This document shows, piece by piece, positions 26,430-34,732 of a stretch of DNA of 38,148 bases; position 1 is the first letter of the stretch, and each line of letters starts with the position of its first letter. The position numbers were made by a program, and so were the translations under genes. The notes beneath the pieces are model-generated. The model ran no database searches, was not told where the DNA came from, and saw only the letters and a list, made by a program, of their open reading frames with translations. Origin of the DNA: Planctomycetaceae bacterium (GTDB taxonomy: Bacteria; Planctomycetota; Planctomycetia; Planctomycetales; Planctomycetaceae); NCBI GenBank assembly GCA_020426515.1, contig JAGQPW010000036.1:3813-41960 (forward strand), read 5' to 3'.

Positions 26430-27305
26430 ATGCTCAACTGGATTCAACGCTGGTGGAATCCAGCAGCCTCGGTCACCGGATTCTGCACGTCATTTGATGC
26501 CGGTCTGCTGGGCGGCCGTTACAACCTCGCCGTGCTGCTCTATACGCTGGACGAAGTCCACGCAAACAATCTTCCTCTCGTGACACAGTTGGGATATGAG
26601 TGCCACGACAAAGGTTCCGAGCTGGGAGCTTTTTTTAAATCGCAGATGGATGACGTAGGTTTTCATCCCGAGCGAAGAACGCAGATTCCGATTCCCGAGC
26701 GATTCACTCGCCAGATCCCTTTCCTGCTGGAGGGTGTGTTTCTTCAGCGCGGCCAGTGCCCTGCTCTGTTTGAGGGACGCGAAGATCTGAATACGAACCT
26801 CTTTCCCCTGGAAGTTACCGACGCGGGCCTGACCGTCCTTCACGTTTCGAACCAGAAATTGACAAACCGGCCGTTCCAGCGAATGAAGTGCTTTTCTCCG
26901 GAGGCTCGCGAAGTGACCGCTGCGCTGATTCAGGTCAATCGGGGAATGTTCAACGAAGGAAACCGGGATCAACCGGGACTGGTTGTATTCTCGACCGATG
27001 ACAAGGTAAGTACTCAGCAGTTGCAGGCACTGGGAGAAGGAATCGGACGGTTGAACCGTGAGGCTCCTCAAAATTCAGACGAGCAGTTTCTGGCCGATGT
27101 CGTGGCCAGGAGCCAGCGAATGGGGATGTATGGTCGCCGCTGGGAATTGCCGAAACGCTATTCCAAGGGGCATGTGATCTATATCGCCGACCTGTTTTTT
27201 AATCGCCAGTTTCTTCCGGGTGGGCATTTGCGGGATCAGCGATTGTTTCGCTGCCTCGCCGAACCGGGAGTTGAGGGTTACATTGAATTGCTGCCGCAGA
27301 GCTGA
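26430..27305 (+). CDS. Protein of unknown function, 291 residues
   Basis: The ATG follows AGGTGGTG by about 7 bases. No signal peptide or membrane segment is visible, so the product is probably cytoplasmic. Segments such as LLYTLDEVHANNLPLVTQLGY, GLTVLHVSNQKLTNRPF, QPGLVVFSTDDKV and GHVIYIADLFFNRQFLPGGHLR alternate strands and helices like an alpha/beta fold, but there is no nucleotide-binding or catalytic motif I recognise. The stop overlaps the next open frame (TGATG), although the next gene more likely starts at 27371, so the two may be co-transcribed. Confidence 0.75.
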   Translation: MLNWIQRWWNPAASVTGFCTSFDAGLLGGRYNLAVLLYTLDEVHANNLPLVTQLGYECHDKGSELGAFFKSQMDDVGFHPERRTQIPIPERFTRQIPFLLEGVFLQRGQCPALFEGREDLNTNLFPLEVTDAGLTVLHVSNQKLTNRPFQRMKCFSPEAREVTAALIQVNRGMFNEGNRDQPGLVVFSTDDKVSTQQLQALGEGIGRLNREAPQNSDEQFLADVVARSQRMGMYGRRWELPKRYSKGHVIYIADLFFNRQFLPGGHLRDQRLFRCLAEPGVEGYIELLPQS

Positions 27306-27370
27306 TGGCGGCTCAGGGTGAAAGCCGTCCTCGACTGAAGGGATGCTTCAATCCAGCCCCGGGAGTCACG

Positions 27371-27904
27371 ATGAGTGACCTGAAAATCATTGCAAGTTAC
27401 CCGTTTCTGTCTGTCGCGCAAGTCGCTCAGGCGGCCCTCCAGGCGGAAGGTATTCCGGCGTTCTTCGAGAATGCGGAAATCGTCAATGCCGACTGGCTCT
27501 TGGGCAACGCGGTCGGGGACGTGAAACTGCTGGTGCCTGCTGAGCACGAAGCGGCCGCTCGCGACGTGCTGGCCACCAAGCGGCTCAATGAGTCCCGGCG
27601 TAATAGGGCTGGATCGAACGACAACACCGATCGTTGCCTCGCGTGTGGCGCTGCACTACCGATCGAGTCGACCACGTGCGCCGCCTGTGGTTGGACTTTT
27701 GCCGATGATGCTGGCGGAGTGGCGGATACTCCACCGGAGATGGAATCACAGAGCGATTCAGTGGTTGGCGGGGATGCGAACGACGCCCGCCCCGCCAGTG
27801 GAGGCGACGAAGGCCTGATTCGCAGCACGTCATGGCTGCATCACGTGTTTCTGCTGATGCTGCTGATGATTCTGCTCGCACTGTACGCGCACAGCACGGG
27901 CTAA
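27371..27904 (+). CDS. DUF2007-type protein with zinc ribbon and C-terminal membrane helix
   Basis: GGGAG lies 5-6 bases before ATG 27371; an ATG overlapping the preceding stop at 27305 would add 22 residues that look non-coding. The 177-residue product begins with a DUF2007-like domain (LKIIASYPFLSVAQVAQAALQAEGIPAFFENAE, then GDVKLLVPAEHEAAARDVL), continues with a zinc ribbon of the form CxxC...CxxC (CLACGAALPIESTTCAACGW), an acidic linker, and ends in a single hydrophobic segment (VFLLMLLMILLALYA). It is probably anchored in the inner membrane with the soluble part inside the cell. DUF2007 proteins are described as putative signal-transducing proteins. It converges with the DUF1501 gene. 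Confidence 0.82.
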   Translation: MSDLKIIASYPFLSVAQVAQAALQAEGIPAFFENAEIVNADWLLGNAVGDVKLLVPAEHEAAARDVLATKRLNESRRNRAGSNDNTDRCLACGAALPIESTTCAACGWTFADDAGGVADTPPEMESQSDSVVGGDANDARPASGGDEGLIRSTSWLHHVFLLMLLMILLALYAHSTG

Positions 27905-27938
27905 GATCTCTTGGGATGGTTCGAAGAATTTGCGAAGT

Positions 27939-27959
27939 GATGCCGCGACGATTGGCATC
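27939..27959. terminator. Weak hairpin between convergent genes, possible bidirectional terminator
   Basis: GATGCC (27939-27944), 9-base loop, GGCATC (27954-27959) lies in the 62-base gap between two convergent genes, where a terminator is expected. The stem is only six pairs and no T-run follows. Confidence 0.35.
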
Positions 27960-27966
27960 GGGACGA

Positions 27967-29403
27967 TCAACCGAGCAGACCGCCAATAGGGGCTCCGTGG
28001 TACACATAGTGCGGTCGGGACTGGCCATCCAGCCAGGCTGCTTCTGCGGGAATGCCGAGGGCGGAGTAGATCGTCGCGGCGAAGTTTTCGGGCGTCTGTG
28101 CTCCAGAGATCGGATAGGCTCCCTGGGAGTCGGTTTCGCCAATCACCTGCCCGCCTCGAACGCCACCACCGGCGAACAACACCGACTGGGCACCGCCCCA
28201 GTGATCGCGGCCCGCTTTCTTGTATGCCGAGGCCAGATGTGAAATACGCGGCGTGCGTCCGAACTCGCCAGCCATCACGATGAGCGTGTCGTCCAACTCT
28301 CCGGATTCTGCCAGATCATCGATCAATGCCGAGACCGCTCGATCCATTGGCGGCAGCAGGCAGTCTTTGAGATGCGGAAAGGCATTTCCATGCGTATCCC
28401 AGGTTTCGTTGTTGCCGAGATTAACCTGCACCAGACTGACGCCCGACTGTACGAGCCGACGGGCCATCAGCAGAGACCAACCAAAGGAATTGTCGCCGTA
28501 GCGTTCCCGAATTTCCGGAGACGCCTGACGCACATCAAACGCCTGCTTCACATTCGGATCGTTCAGCAGCGAGACGGCCGCCTGTCGGAACTGGTCGAAT
28601 TGTTGTGTCTCGGCAGCGGCTGAGAGCAATCGTCGTTGAGCCTCGATGCCATCGAGCAACTGGAGCCTCGCTTCGAGTCGACGCTCCGGAAGTTCGGCCG
28701 GCAGGCTCAGATTTGGTGCCTGGAACTTCAGATTGGCGTTGTTCTCACGGCCCCGGGCATGATGAAACTCGTACTCAGGATAGGCGCCGTACGTGGTACT
28801 GTTGAAGGGGGACGCCTTGATGATCCACGGATCACGCAGTGCCCCCATTTGCCCGGCCAGCTGACCGGGAATGACGCGCCCAGAACGATGTACCAGATGC
28901 TCAGGCAGCAGCACCGCAGGAGGCAGGTTATTGCGAGGCCGCATCTGATCTCCGGCAATCGCAGCGATCGAAGGCCAGTCCTCCGGCATTGGTTTGCCTG
29001 CATTGAACGTGGGGGGCAAGGCGGTGCGTCCGGAGAACATCACCATGTGCCCCTGAGAATGCTCCTGATAAGGATGCGTCAACGAACGAACGAGAGCCCA
29101 CTGCTCGCTGCGGGCCGCCAGCATCGGCAGGTGTTCGCAAATCTGAATTCCGGGTGTCTTCGTCGAGATCGGGAGGAACTCGCCGCGTATGGTATCTGGA
29201 GCGTTTGGCTTCAGATCGAAGCTCTCGTGCTGTGCCAGTCCACCGGAGAGAAAAATGTAAATGACCGACTTGGCTGTCGTTACCGGCCCGCCGGCCATTG
29301 CCCGCAGTCCCTGCAGATGATTCATCCCCAGTCCCAGCAGTCCGATCGAGCCGGCCTGCAACAGTGTTCGTCGCGCGAAATGCGGATGGGTGGGAGTTGT
29401 CAT
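27967..29403 (-). CDS. DUF1501 Tat-exported protein
   Basis: The 478-residue product starts with a twin-arginine signal (HFARRTLLQAGSIGLLGLG). The DUF1501 pattern follows: AKSVIYIFLSGGLAQHESFDLKPN, then EHLPMLAARSEQWALVRSLTHP with HSQGHMVMFSGR, GVSLVQVNLGNNETWDTHGN, and DDTLIVMAGEFGRTPRI. The fold is related to alkaline phosphatase/sulfatase proteins; the usual metal-ligand Asp and His residues appear in place (DLKP..., DTHGN, GRDHWGG). These proteins are usually encoded beside DUF1549/DUF1553 heme proteins and are probably exported, but their reaction is not known. No ribosome binding site is evident. Its usual DUF1553 partner is about 25 kb away at the left end of the window. Confidence 0.94.
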   Translation of the reverse strand: MTTPTHPHFARRTLLQAGSIGLLGLGMNHLQGLRAMAGGPVTTAKSVIYIFLSGGLAQHESFDLKPNAPDTIRGEFLPISTKTPGIQICEHLPMLAARSEQWALVRSLTHPYQEHSQGHMVMFSGRTALPPTFNAGKPMPEDWPSIAAIAGDQMRPRNNLPPAVLLPEHLVHRSGRVIPGQLAGQMGALRDPWIIKASPFNSTTYGAYPEYEFHHARGRENNANLKFQAPNLSLPAELPERRLEARLQLLDGIEAQRRLLSAAAETQQFDQFRQAAVSLLNDPNVKQAFDVRQASPEIRERYGDNSFGWSLLMARRLVQSGVSLVQVNLGNNETWDTHGNAFPHLKDCLLPPMDRAVSALIDDLAESGELDDTLIVMAGEFGRTPRISHLASAYKKAGRDHWGGAQSVLFAGGGVRGGQVIGETDSQGAYPISGAQTPENFAATIYSALGIPAEAAWLDGQSRPHYVYHGAPIGGLLG

Positions 29404-29550
29404 GAGGCGGGAACCAATCAGGAGGGACTGATGAAAACAGAATAACGATCCTGTACACCGGCCTCAAGATGAAGCCCCCCCTGCCCGACGTTTAACTCGC
29501 TTTCCGAGCGAACACCGCTCTACTCAGTTATTGAGCAGTCGAGTGATTGT

Positions 29551-29573
29551 GATGGTCAGGCGTTCTGGCCATC
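29551..29573 (-). terminator. Hairpin after the oxidase/DUF155-like/acyltransferase unit
   Basis: GATGGTCAG (29551-29559), loop GCGTT, CTGGCCATC (29565-29573) pair with one G-T wobble, starting 10 bases after the acyltransferase stop on the minus strand. No T-run. Its position suggests it ends the three-gene transcript. Confidence 0.5.
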
Positions 29574-29582
29574 GTGATTTCT

Positions 29583-30665
29583 TCAGTCGCACAGCCAGCG
29601 CATCCAGCCTTCCATGCCGTAACGTTCATCCGGATCGAGCCGTCTCAGGATGAGATAGCAGATGGCCAGAAACAGAATTCCCAATGGCAATGCATAGACG
29701 GTGGGCATGGCCTGTTGCCAGAAATGGGTTGCCTCGTTTCCCGTGGCGAGTCCATAGATCCAAAGAGGCCAGAGATGCACGACGTGGTGGATCAGATAGA
29801 TCGTGAAGGCGTAGCGGCTAAAGGTCTTGACCAGTCGAAACAGCGGCCAGTCCCGGGGCAACTCCTGGTTCTGGTCGACATACCGATGCGACAGACTGAA
29901 CAGCAACAAGGCCATGCCGATTGTGGCCAGCATGTACTCCATTGACGGCGGAAACATCGACCATCCTGTCAACACGTAGGTTGTGATCGTCGCTGGGGCG
30001 TAGACGCGCAGCTGCAGCATTGCATTCGCGGCAACGATGAGCACTCCACCCAGGATAGCCGTTGGCCAGATCGAAGGCTTCTCCGCCTGTGACTGCGAAA
30101 ACAGCAGCGTCGCTGCCACAAATCCGGTCAGCGAGTAGGTGATCCAGGGCAGGAACGGGAAGTAGCCGGTCAGCAGAAAACCGGTCAGCACTTCAGTCAA
30201 TGTCAGGTCGCATTCAAAGTACCCGTTCTCCCAGTAAGCGGGAAAGTCGACGAGGGCGCGCAGGACGGGGCTGATCAGATACGACATGATGGCGATCAGT
30301 ACCGCGACTGAAAGCGGAAGACGCCGGACCAGGTTCAGCAGCAGCAAGGCCGCCCCGATAAAAGTCAGCACGTCCCAGTTGAACGTATCTTCGGGCAACC
30401 AGACGAAGATGTTGAAAGCGAACCCGATTCCGAAGACAAACAAGCCGCGACGGACGGAGATTTTCGAAATCTCCTCGTCGCTGACTTGCCGCCGTTCCTG
30501 TCCGTTCAGCCATAGGCGATAGCTGGCCCCGGACAGGAAAGTAAAAAGTGGAGCACCAAGCCCCGCAAATGGCAGGTAATAGCCGGACAGGTTCTCAGAG
30601 AAATGGACCAGCACCATCACAACAATGGCCACTGTCCGCAGAATGTCGACTGAGGGGTACCGCAT
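29583..30665 (-). CDS. DUF1624-like multi-pass acyltransferase
   Basis: The 360-residue product has about nine hydrophobic segments and starts RYPSVDILRTVAIVVMVLVHFSENLSG, the typical opening of DUF1624/heparan-alpha-glucosaminide N-acetyltransferase-like proteins (R-x-x-x-x-D-x-x-R, then a His in the first helix). A later part reads FSRYAFTIYLIHHVVHLWPLW, again typical. These proteins move acetyl or acyl groups across membranes to sugars or lipids. The start lies 3 bases after the stop of the preceding gene, with AGGA inside that gene's last codons, so translation is probably coupled. Third gene of a unit with an FAD oxidase and a DUF155-like protein. Substrate not evident. Confidence 0.85.
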   Translation of the reverse strand: MRYPSVDILRTVAIVVMVLVHFSENLSGYYLPFAGLGAPLFTFLSGASYRLWLNGQERRQVSDEEISKISVRRGLFVFGIGFAFNIFVWLPEDTFNWDVLTFIGAALLLLNLVRRLPLSVAVLIAIMSYLISPVLRALVDFPAYWENGYFECDLTLTEVLTGFLLTGYFPFLPWITYSLTGFVAATLLFSQSQAEKPSIWPTAILGGVLIVAANAMLQLRVYAPATITTYVLTGWSMFPPSMEYMLATIGMALLLFSLSHRYVDQNQELPRDWPLFRLVKTFSRYAFTIYLIHHVVHLWPLWIYGLATGNEATHFWQQAMPTVYALPLGILFLAICYLILRRLDPDERYGMEGWMRWLCD

Positions 30666-30668
30666 CGC

Positions 30669-31520
30669 TCAGGATCCTGTGCTTGAGAGGATGTCAAACA
30701 CGGACATCAGGATCTGTACCGTCAGCAACACGATGATGAACCATTCCAAAGTGTGCCCCGTTCGCGCCAGCACGAAGTCGCTGGAGCGCTGCGAGCACAT
30801 TTCGTAGACGTCTTCAAAGACTTCAAGTTGATCGCTGAGCGTCTCTTCGCGCTGGGCTACGTGGGTGCGTTCACGGAGTCGCTCGCCCAACTGACTGGCC
30901 AGCGTTGGCGGGTACACATGCGGACACAACAGGAACGGCGTAATTCGTGCCAGCCGAGCCCGCAGTGACAAGACTCGTTGAGATCGCTGCTGAAGCACCT
31001 TCAGCCTGTGCCTGGTTCGCTCGTCGAACCGAAACGCCAGCGGGAGATCTTCTTCCAGATCGGGCCAGTCCTCCCGCAGTTCACTTTCGATCGCACTCAG
31101 TGCGGAGAGGTAGTAGGTCACTTCAATCAATGCCCTGCGAACGTTTTCCAGCCGGCTGCTGTCAGCAATCAGGGCGATTCGAGTGGGAGACCAGAACACC
31201 TGCGCCCCCTGCAAGGTCATCATAAGTCCCTGGGGAGTTTCATTCGGCCCTGCTGGCGTATCGACCCACTCGCGCAGACGGGTCAACAGCTCTCCAGTCT
31301 CCTGCTCTTCCGAGAAGATGGAAACGAGGGTCAGGTCGGCATTGATGGCCTGTTCTCCCCGCTCTTCGGAGACTGGCTCAAGCAGTACAGCGCGACGAGA
31401 GATGGGGGCTGGCAAGGTCAGCAGGACCTCGTGCGATGTCGATGCATCGGCGGTATAGGCAATGTCCTGGATCACCGAGCCTGGAGGCAGGCAGGCGACT
31501 AGGTCTGGGGGCAACGACAT
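30669..31520 (-). CDS. Membrane-anchored DUF155 (RMD1/RMND1)-like protein
   Basis: I start at ATG 31520 (MSLPPDLVACLPPGSV), 22 bases after the preceding gene's stop, with GAGAAGAG just upstream; an in-frame ATG at 31748 would lie deep in the preceding gene. The 283-residue product is soluble up to a single C-terminal hydrophobic segment (HTLEWFIIVLLTVQILMSVFDIL). The order (GAQVFWSPTRIALIAD, then an all-helical part rich in Arg/Glu with ERTHVAQREETLSDQLEVFEDVYEM, then a final LEW-type anchor) matches the DUF155 plan of yeast RMD1 and human RMND1, in which a charged coiled region precedes a C-terminal helix. This is read by eye and is moderately sure. Such proteins sit in membranes; the bacterial role is unknown. 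Confidence 0.7.
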   Translation of the reverse strand: MSLPPDLVACLPPGSVIQDIAYTADASTSHEVLLTLPAPISRRAVLLEPVSEERGEQAINADLTLVSIFSEEQETGELLTRLREWVDTPAGPNETPQGLMMTLQGAQVFWSPTRIALIADSSRLENVRRALIEVTYYLSALSAIESELREDWPDLEEDLPLAFRFDERTRHRLKVLQQRSQRVLSLRARLARITPFLLCPHVYPPTLASQLGERLRERTHVAQREETLSDQLEVFEDVYEMCSQRSSDFVLARTGHTLEWFIIVLLTVQILMSVFDILSSTGS

Positions 31521-31542
31521 GTCGATTCTCTTCTCAAGCTGT

Positions 31543-32925
31543 TCAATACAGTGGTGTGGTCTGAACGGTCGACCGTTCGGCAAGTTCGCCGGCAATACAG
31601 GAGGCCACGTACTCCGCTGAATCGAGCACTCCATTGAGCGTCGAATCAAACAGGTAGTCCCCCACAAACAACAGTTCCGCATGTTGCCGCGGTTCCGGAC
31701 GATGGCGCTGGTCCAGGTTGTGATACACGTCTCCGCCGGGCATGGCATTGACGGCCCCGACCCAGCGATGGACCCGGCCTTCCAGGAAATGCTCCCGGCC
31801 CGACTGCAGGAACTCCGGCAACGAATCGAGTGCTGCGGCGATCAGTCGGTCGTCATCCCAGCTGCTCATCTCTCTGACGATCTCGCCGCCCAGCAGCCAG
31901 CCCAGGATTCCATGCGAGTGCCCCGGTTCTCGTGAAGACTCATCGTACAGGCAACAGCCGCCGAAGCTGTCGAGCATCCAGAAGGAATCACTCAGCCGAG
32001 ACCTCCAGAAGGGGCGGTCGAACAGAATCGTGACGCGCAGGTAGTGCGCTGGATGATCGTAGTGAGATTGATGTTCCCGTACTGCTGCCGACAAGTGTTC
32101 GCCAGCAAAGGTTACATTGGGGACAGAATTGTGCGGCAGTGCGACGACTACGTAGTCGAACTCATCGGTCCGACTGACACCGCGACAATGAGATGTGACC
32201 CGCAGTTTGTTGCCCTGCTTGTCGACACGTTCGACCCGGTGTTCCAGGAGTGTCGTCGCATGAATGCGGGCCGCCAGTTCGCGTGGCAGTTGCTCATTTC
32301 CGCCAACGATGCTGTACAGCTGCATGTAGGCGGGATCGTTCATCAGGTAGTTCTGCAAACCGTAAGTGATGCTCGTGCGGTGTGGCTCCGTAGCCAGATC
32401 GCTGTGGATGAGATGTTCCACAAACTGGCGGGTGGCGGGCTCGGCAATCCCGGCCAGCAGCGTATCGAACCGGCGGTCATCCGGCGGATGGGGGGCGCCG
32501 TCGGGATGATCGGAATGGAAGAACTCAGCGGGATTGATTCGGTCTTTCGCCAGTTGATCAAAGGCGGTCAGCTCGCGCTGCGCGTGCGGCCCCAGGTGTT
32601 CGCGGATGTCTTCCAGATTGGAAATGATCTGGTCCCGCATGATGACTGCGGAGCCTCCCATTCGTCCGATGGACAGTCCCAGTTCTGCAATCAGGTCCTT
32701 GAGCGGATCCTCATCGAAGTGAGCATAATCATAGAACTCGGCCGCTCCCGCTTCGTACCGCACCGGAACGTGATGGAAACGCGGAGTCAGCACCTTACCG
32801 CCCAGGCGATGACTTGCCTCGAACAGGGTGATTGAAACGGGGGTATCGGCCATCTTCTCCAGCAGGTAAGCAGTCATCAGACCACCCGGACCGCCGCCGA
32901 TAATTCCCACATGCTTCATGCGCAT
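31543..32925 (-). CDS. FAD-dependent amine oxidase-like flavoprotein
   Basis: The 460-residue product begins MRMKHVGIIGGGPGGLMTAYLLEK, a Rossmann GxGxxG dinucleotide site, followed by FEASHRLGGKVLTPRF as in amine oxidases and protoporphyrinogen oxidase-like enzymes. The end carries the second FAD motif (LLFVGDYLFDSTLNGVLDSAEYVA). The middle has RVEAGAAEFYDYAHFDED-type substrate-cap residues near residue 60 (YEAGAAEFYDYAHF) and the segment FDYVVVALPHNSVPNV. It is cytoplasmic by sequence. First gene of the three-gene unit. Substrate not evident: polyamine, porphyrinogen or a lipid/carotenoid-type oxidation are all possible. Confidence 0.88.
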   Translation of the reverse strand: MRMKHVGIIGGGPGGLMTAYLLEKMADTPVSITLFEASHRLGGKVLTPRFHHVPVRYEAGAAEFYDYAHFDEDPLKDLIAELGLSIGRMGGSAVIMRDQIISNLEDIREHLGPHAQRELTAFDQLAKDRINPAEFFHSDHPDGAPHPPDDRRFDTLLAGIAEPATRQFVEHLIHSDLATEPHRTSITYGLQNYLMNDPAYMQLYSIVGGNEQLPRELAARIHATTLLEHRVERVDKQGNKLRVTSHCRGVSRTDEFDYVVVALPHNSVPNVTFAGEHLSAAVREHQSHYDHPAHYLRVTILFDRPFWRSRLSDSFWMLDSFGGCCLYDESSREPGHSHGILGWLLGGEIVREMSSWDDDRLIAAALDSLPEFLQSGREHFLEGRVHRWVGAVNAMPGGDVYHNLDQRHRPEPRQHAELLFVGDYLFDSTLNGVLDSAEYVASCIAGELAERSTVQTTPLY

Positions 32926-33219
32926 CAGGTACCTGACTCAGAAAGGATTTGTGCTTCCTTGAGCGATCCGGAGAACTCCGGGCCGGACGAGGAGGCTCAC
33001 GTGCGACTTCATTCAAGGAGGGATGAAACACACCACGTTGAAAAAGCGACCGGGGAAAATGCTGAGTTTCTCGAAGTTTTCTCGCCTTGAAGACAGCCTC
33101 AGTGATGAGCTCAGGCATGCGCGCAACGGAGTAGAAACGTATCCGCCGGCTGAGATTCAACACCTACTTTTCGGCATCGTCTCATTTCAAGATCGCTTGC
33201 AGGATGGCCAGCTGCGCTT

Positions 33220-33915
33220 CTATCGAAGCTGCCTGGCGAGGTCCGGAGTCACTTTGCGTAACTCCTCGGCGATGATGCCGGCAATCACCTCTGCCCCATG
33301 GGCATTGAGGTGCGTGTGATCAATCTGCCCGTTACGTCCGGGGGGATTGAATTTGTCGGATTCTTCAGCTCCCAGTTCGTTGTGCAAGGTCACGCTGCGG
33401 GCAAATAGATCGACCAGTGGGACTTCCTTTTCAGTGGCAACTTTGCGTGCGGAATCGGCCCATGGCTTCAGCTCTCCACGAATCTTGCCATCGTCAAACA
33501 GGCGACGGGTCAGCGACGTCACCAGAATGGGCTGTGCCCCAATCGCACGGGCTTCATCCACGCAACGGATCAAATTGTCGCGATAGGTCGTCTCGGGATC
33601 GGTTTCCCGCTCAGGTCCCTTGCCGGGCATGTCGTTGTGGCCAAACTGAATCAGCACGAAGTCAGGCCTGGCATCAAGAACTTTCTGCCAGCGGCGGGAG
33701 TCACGAAAACTCTTCGAGCTTTGACCGCCAACGGCCAGATTGATGCACACTGCATCGGGGCCCAGTAACTTGGCGAATGCTGCTCCCCAGCCGGCAGAGT
33801 CGGTCACTGTTGAATCGCCAGCCAGTACCACCCGCACGGGGCGATCGGCCGCCATCGCCGTTGTTGCAGCCAACAGCAGCGAAGCGAACAATAGTCGCAA
33901 AGAGAACGTTCTCAT
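33220..33915 (-). CDS. SGNH esterase, rhamnogalacturonan acetylesterase-like
   Basis: I start at ATG 33915, giving a clean signal peptide (LRLLFASLLLAATTAMAA); an in-frame ATG at 33966 would put 17 odd residues in front. The 231-residue product has the four SGNH blocks: AGDST (catalytic Ser), NLAVGGQSS, FGHNDMPGKG and the C-terminal DHTHLNAHGAEV (catalytic Asp and His). The GHND and the DxxHLN spacing match rhamnogalacturonan acetylesterases, which remove acetyl groups from pectin-type chains outside the cell. Together with a beta-helix protein 800 bases upstream on the same strand this suggests work on acetylated polysaccharide. Confidence 0.92.
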   Translation of the reverse strand: MRTFSLRLLFASLLLAATTAMAADRPVRVVLAGDSTVTDSAGWGAAFAKLLGPDAVCINLAVGGQSSKSFRDSRRWQKVLDARPDFVLIQFGHNDMPGKGPERETDPETTYRDNLIRCVDEARAIGAQPILVTSLTRRLFDDGKIRGELKPWADSARKVATEKEVPLVDLFARSVTLHNELGAEESDKFNPPGRNGQIDHTHLNAHGAEVIAGIIAEELRKVTPDLARQLR

Positions 33916-34035
33916 GAGGGATGGGCCAGATTCGAATACGTGGTATGGCGTCGAAGTGAACCTCAAGACAATAGTGTCTCAAGCACCCGGGCGCAAGCCA
34001 ATCGGATTCTCCTGGGCCATTACCGCGATTCAGTC

Positions 34036-34701
34036 TCAACCTGGCTTGCGCAACAGGACAACATCATTGCCGCAGATTTCCAGCTCGGCGGACCATTGAT
34101 CTGCAAGCCAGACGAATGTCGTTTCGGCGAAGAAGATGACATGCGTCGGGTCGTTCTTGTAGTGCCAGGTGGCGAACGCGGTGGCGTCCCGCACCCGTTT
34201 CGTCATGATGCCCAGCCAGCCTCCGGGCGCCAGTACGGACCAGAGACGCTCGAGTTCGCGACGCGGATGATGCAGATGTTCGACGACTTCGGTGGCGGTC
34301 ACGAAGTCGTAACTCCGATTCCAGACGCGGTCATCCGGTGCAAAGAAGGGATCGTAAATGGATGTCGGAAATCCCCCTTCGGTCAACATCACCGAGAGAG
34401 TCGGCCCCGGACCGCTGCCAAAATCGAGGCCACGGTCACCCGGAGTCAGTCGGCGTATCAACGGGGTCGCCAGTCGGCCCAGGAACGTTCGATAGCCAGT
34501 GTCGTCCGGTGAGTTCTGGTGCAACTGATAACAGGCCAGTTCCTCTTCCGACGACAAAAAGTTCCGTGGCGGGACAAACACCAGCTGACAGCCCGGGCAC
34601 TGCCAGTACTCGCGCTGCCGGTCCTGATGAAAGAACACGGGCTCCTGCGTTCCGCAGAGGGGGCAGGAAGTGGGCGGCGAATTTACGGGCAACTCGGGCA
34701 T
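34036..34701 (-). CDS. Class I SAM-dependent methyltransferase with N-terminal zinc ribbon
   Basis: The 221-residue product starts with a short zinc ribbon (CPLCGTQEPVFF...WQCPGCQLVF, four Cys) followed by a seven-strand methyltransferase domain: motif I LDFGSGPGPTLSVML, an acidic strand end (SIYDPFF), TATEVVEHLHHP (motif post-I/II region), and GGWLGIMTKRV. This architecture is common in planctomycetes and many other bacteria; the methyl acceptor is unknown. It lies 31 bases after a beta-helix gene and 120 bases before the SGNH esterase gene on the same strand, so the three may share a transcript. Confidence 0.9.
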   Translation of the reverse strand: MPELPVNSPPTSCPLCGTQEPVFFHQDRQREYWQCPGCQLVFVPPRNFLSSEEELACYQLHQNSPDDTGYRTFLGRLATPLIRRLTPGDRGLDFGSGPGPTLSVMLTEGGFPTSIYDPFFAPDDRVWNRSYDFVTATEVVEHLHHPRRELERLWSVLAPGGWLGIMTKRVRDATAFATWHYKNDPTHVIFFAETTFVWLADQWSAELEICGNDVVLLRKPG

Positions 34702-34732
34702 GGTCCCAAGTTATCGACCGTCCTGTCCGCGC

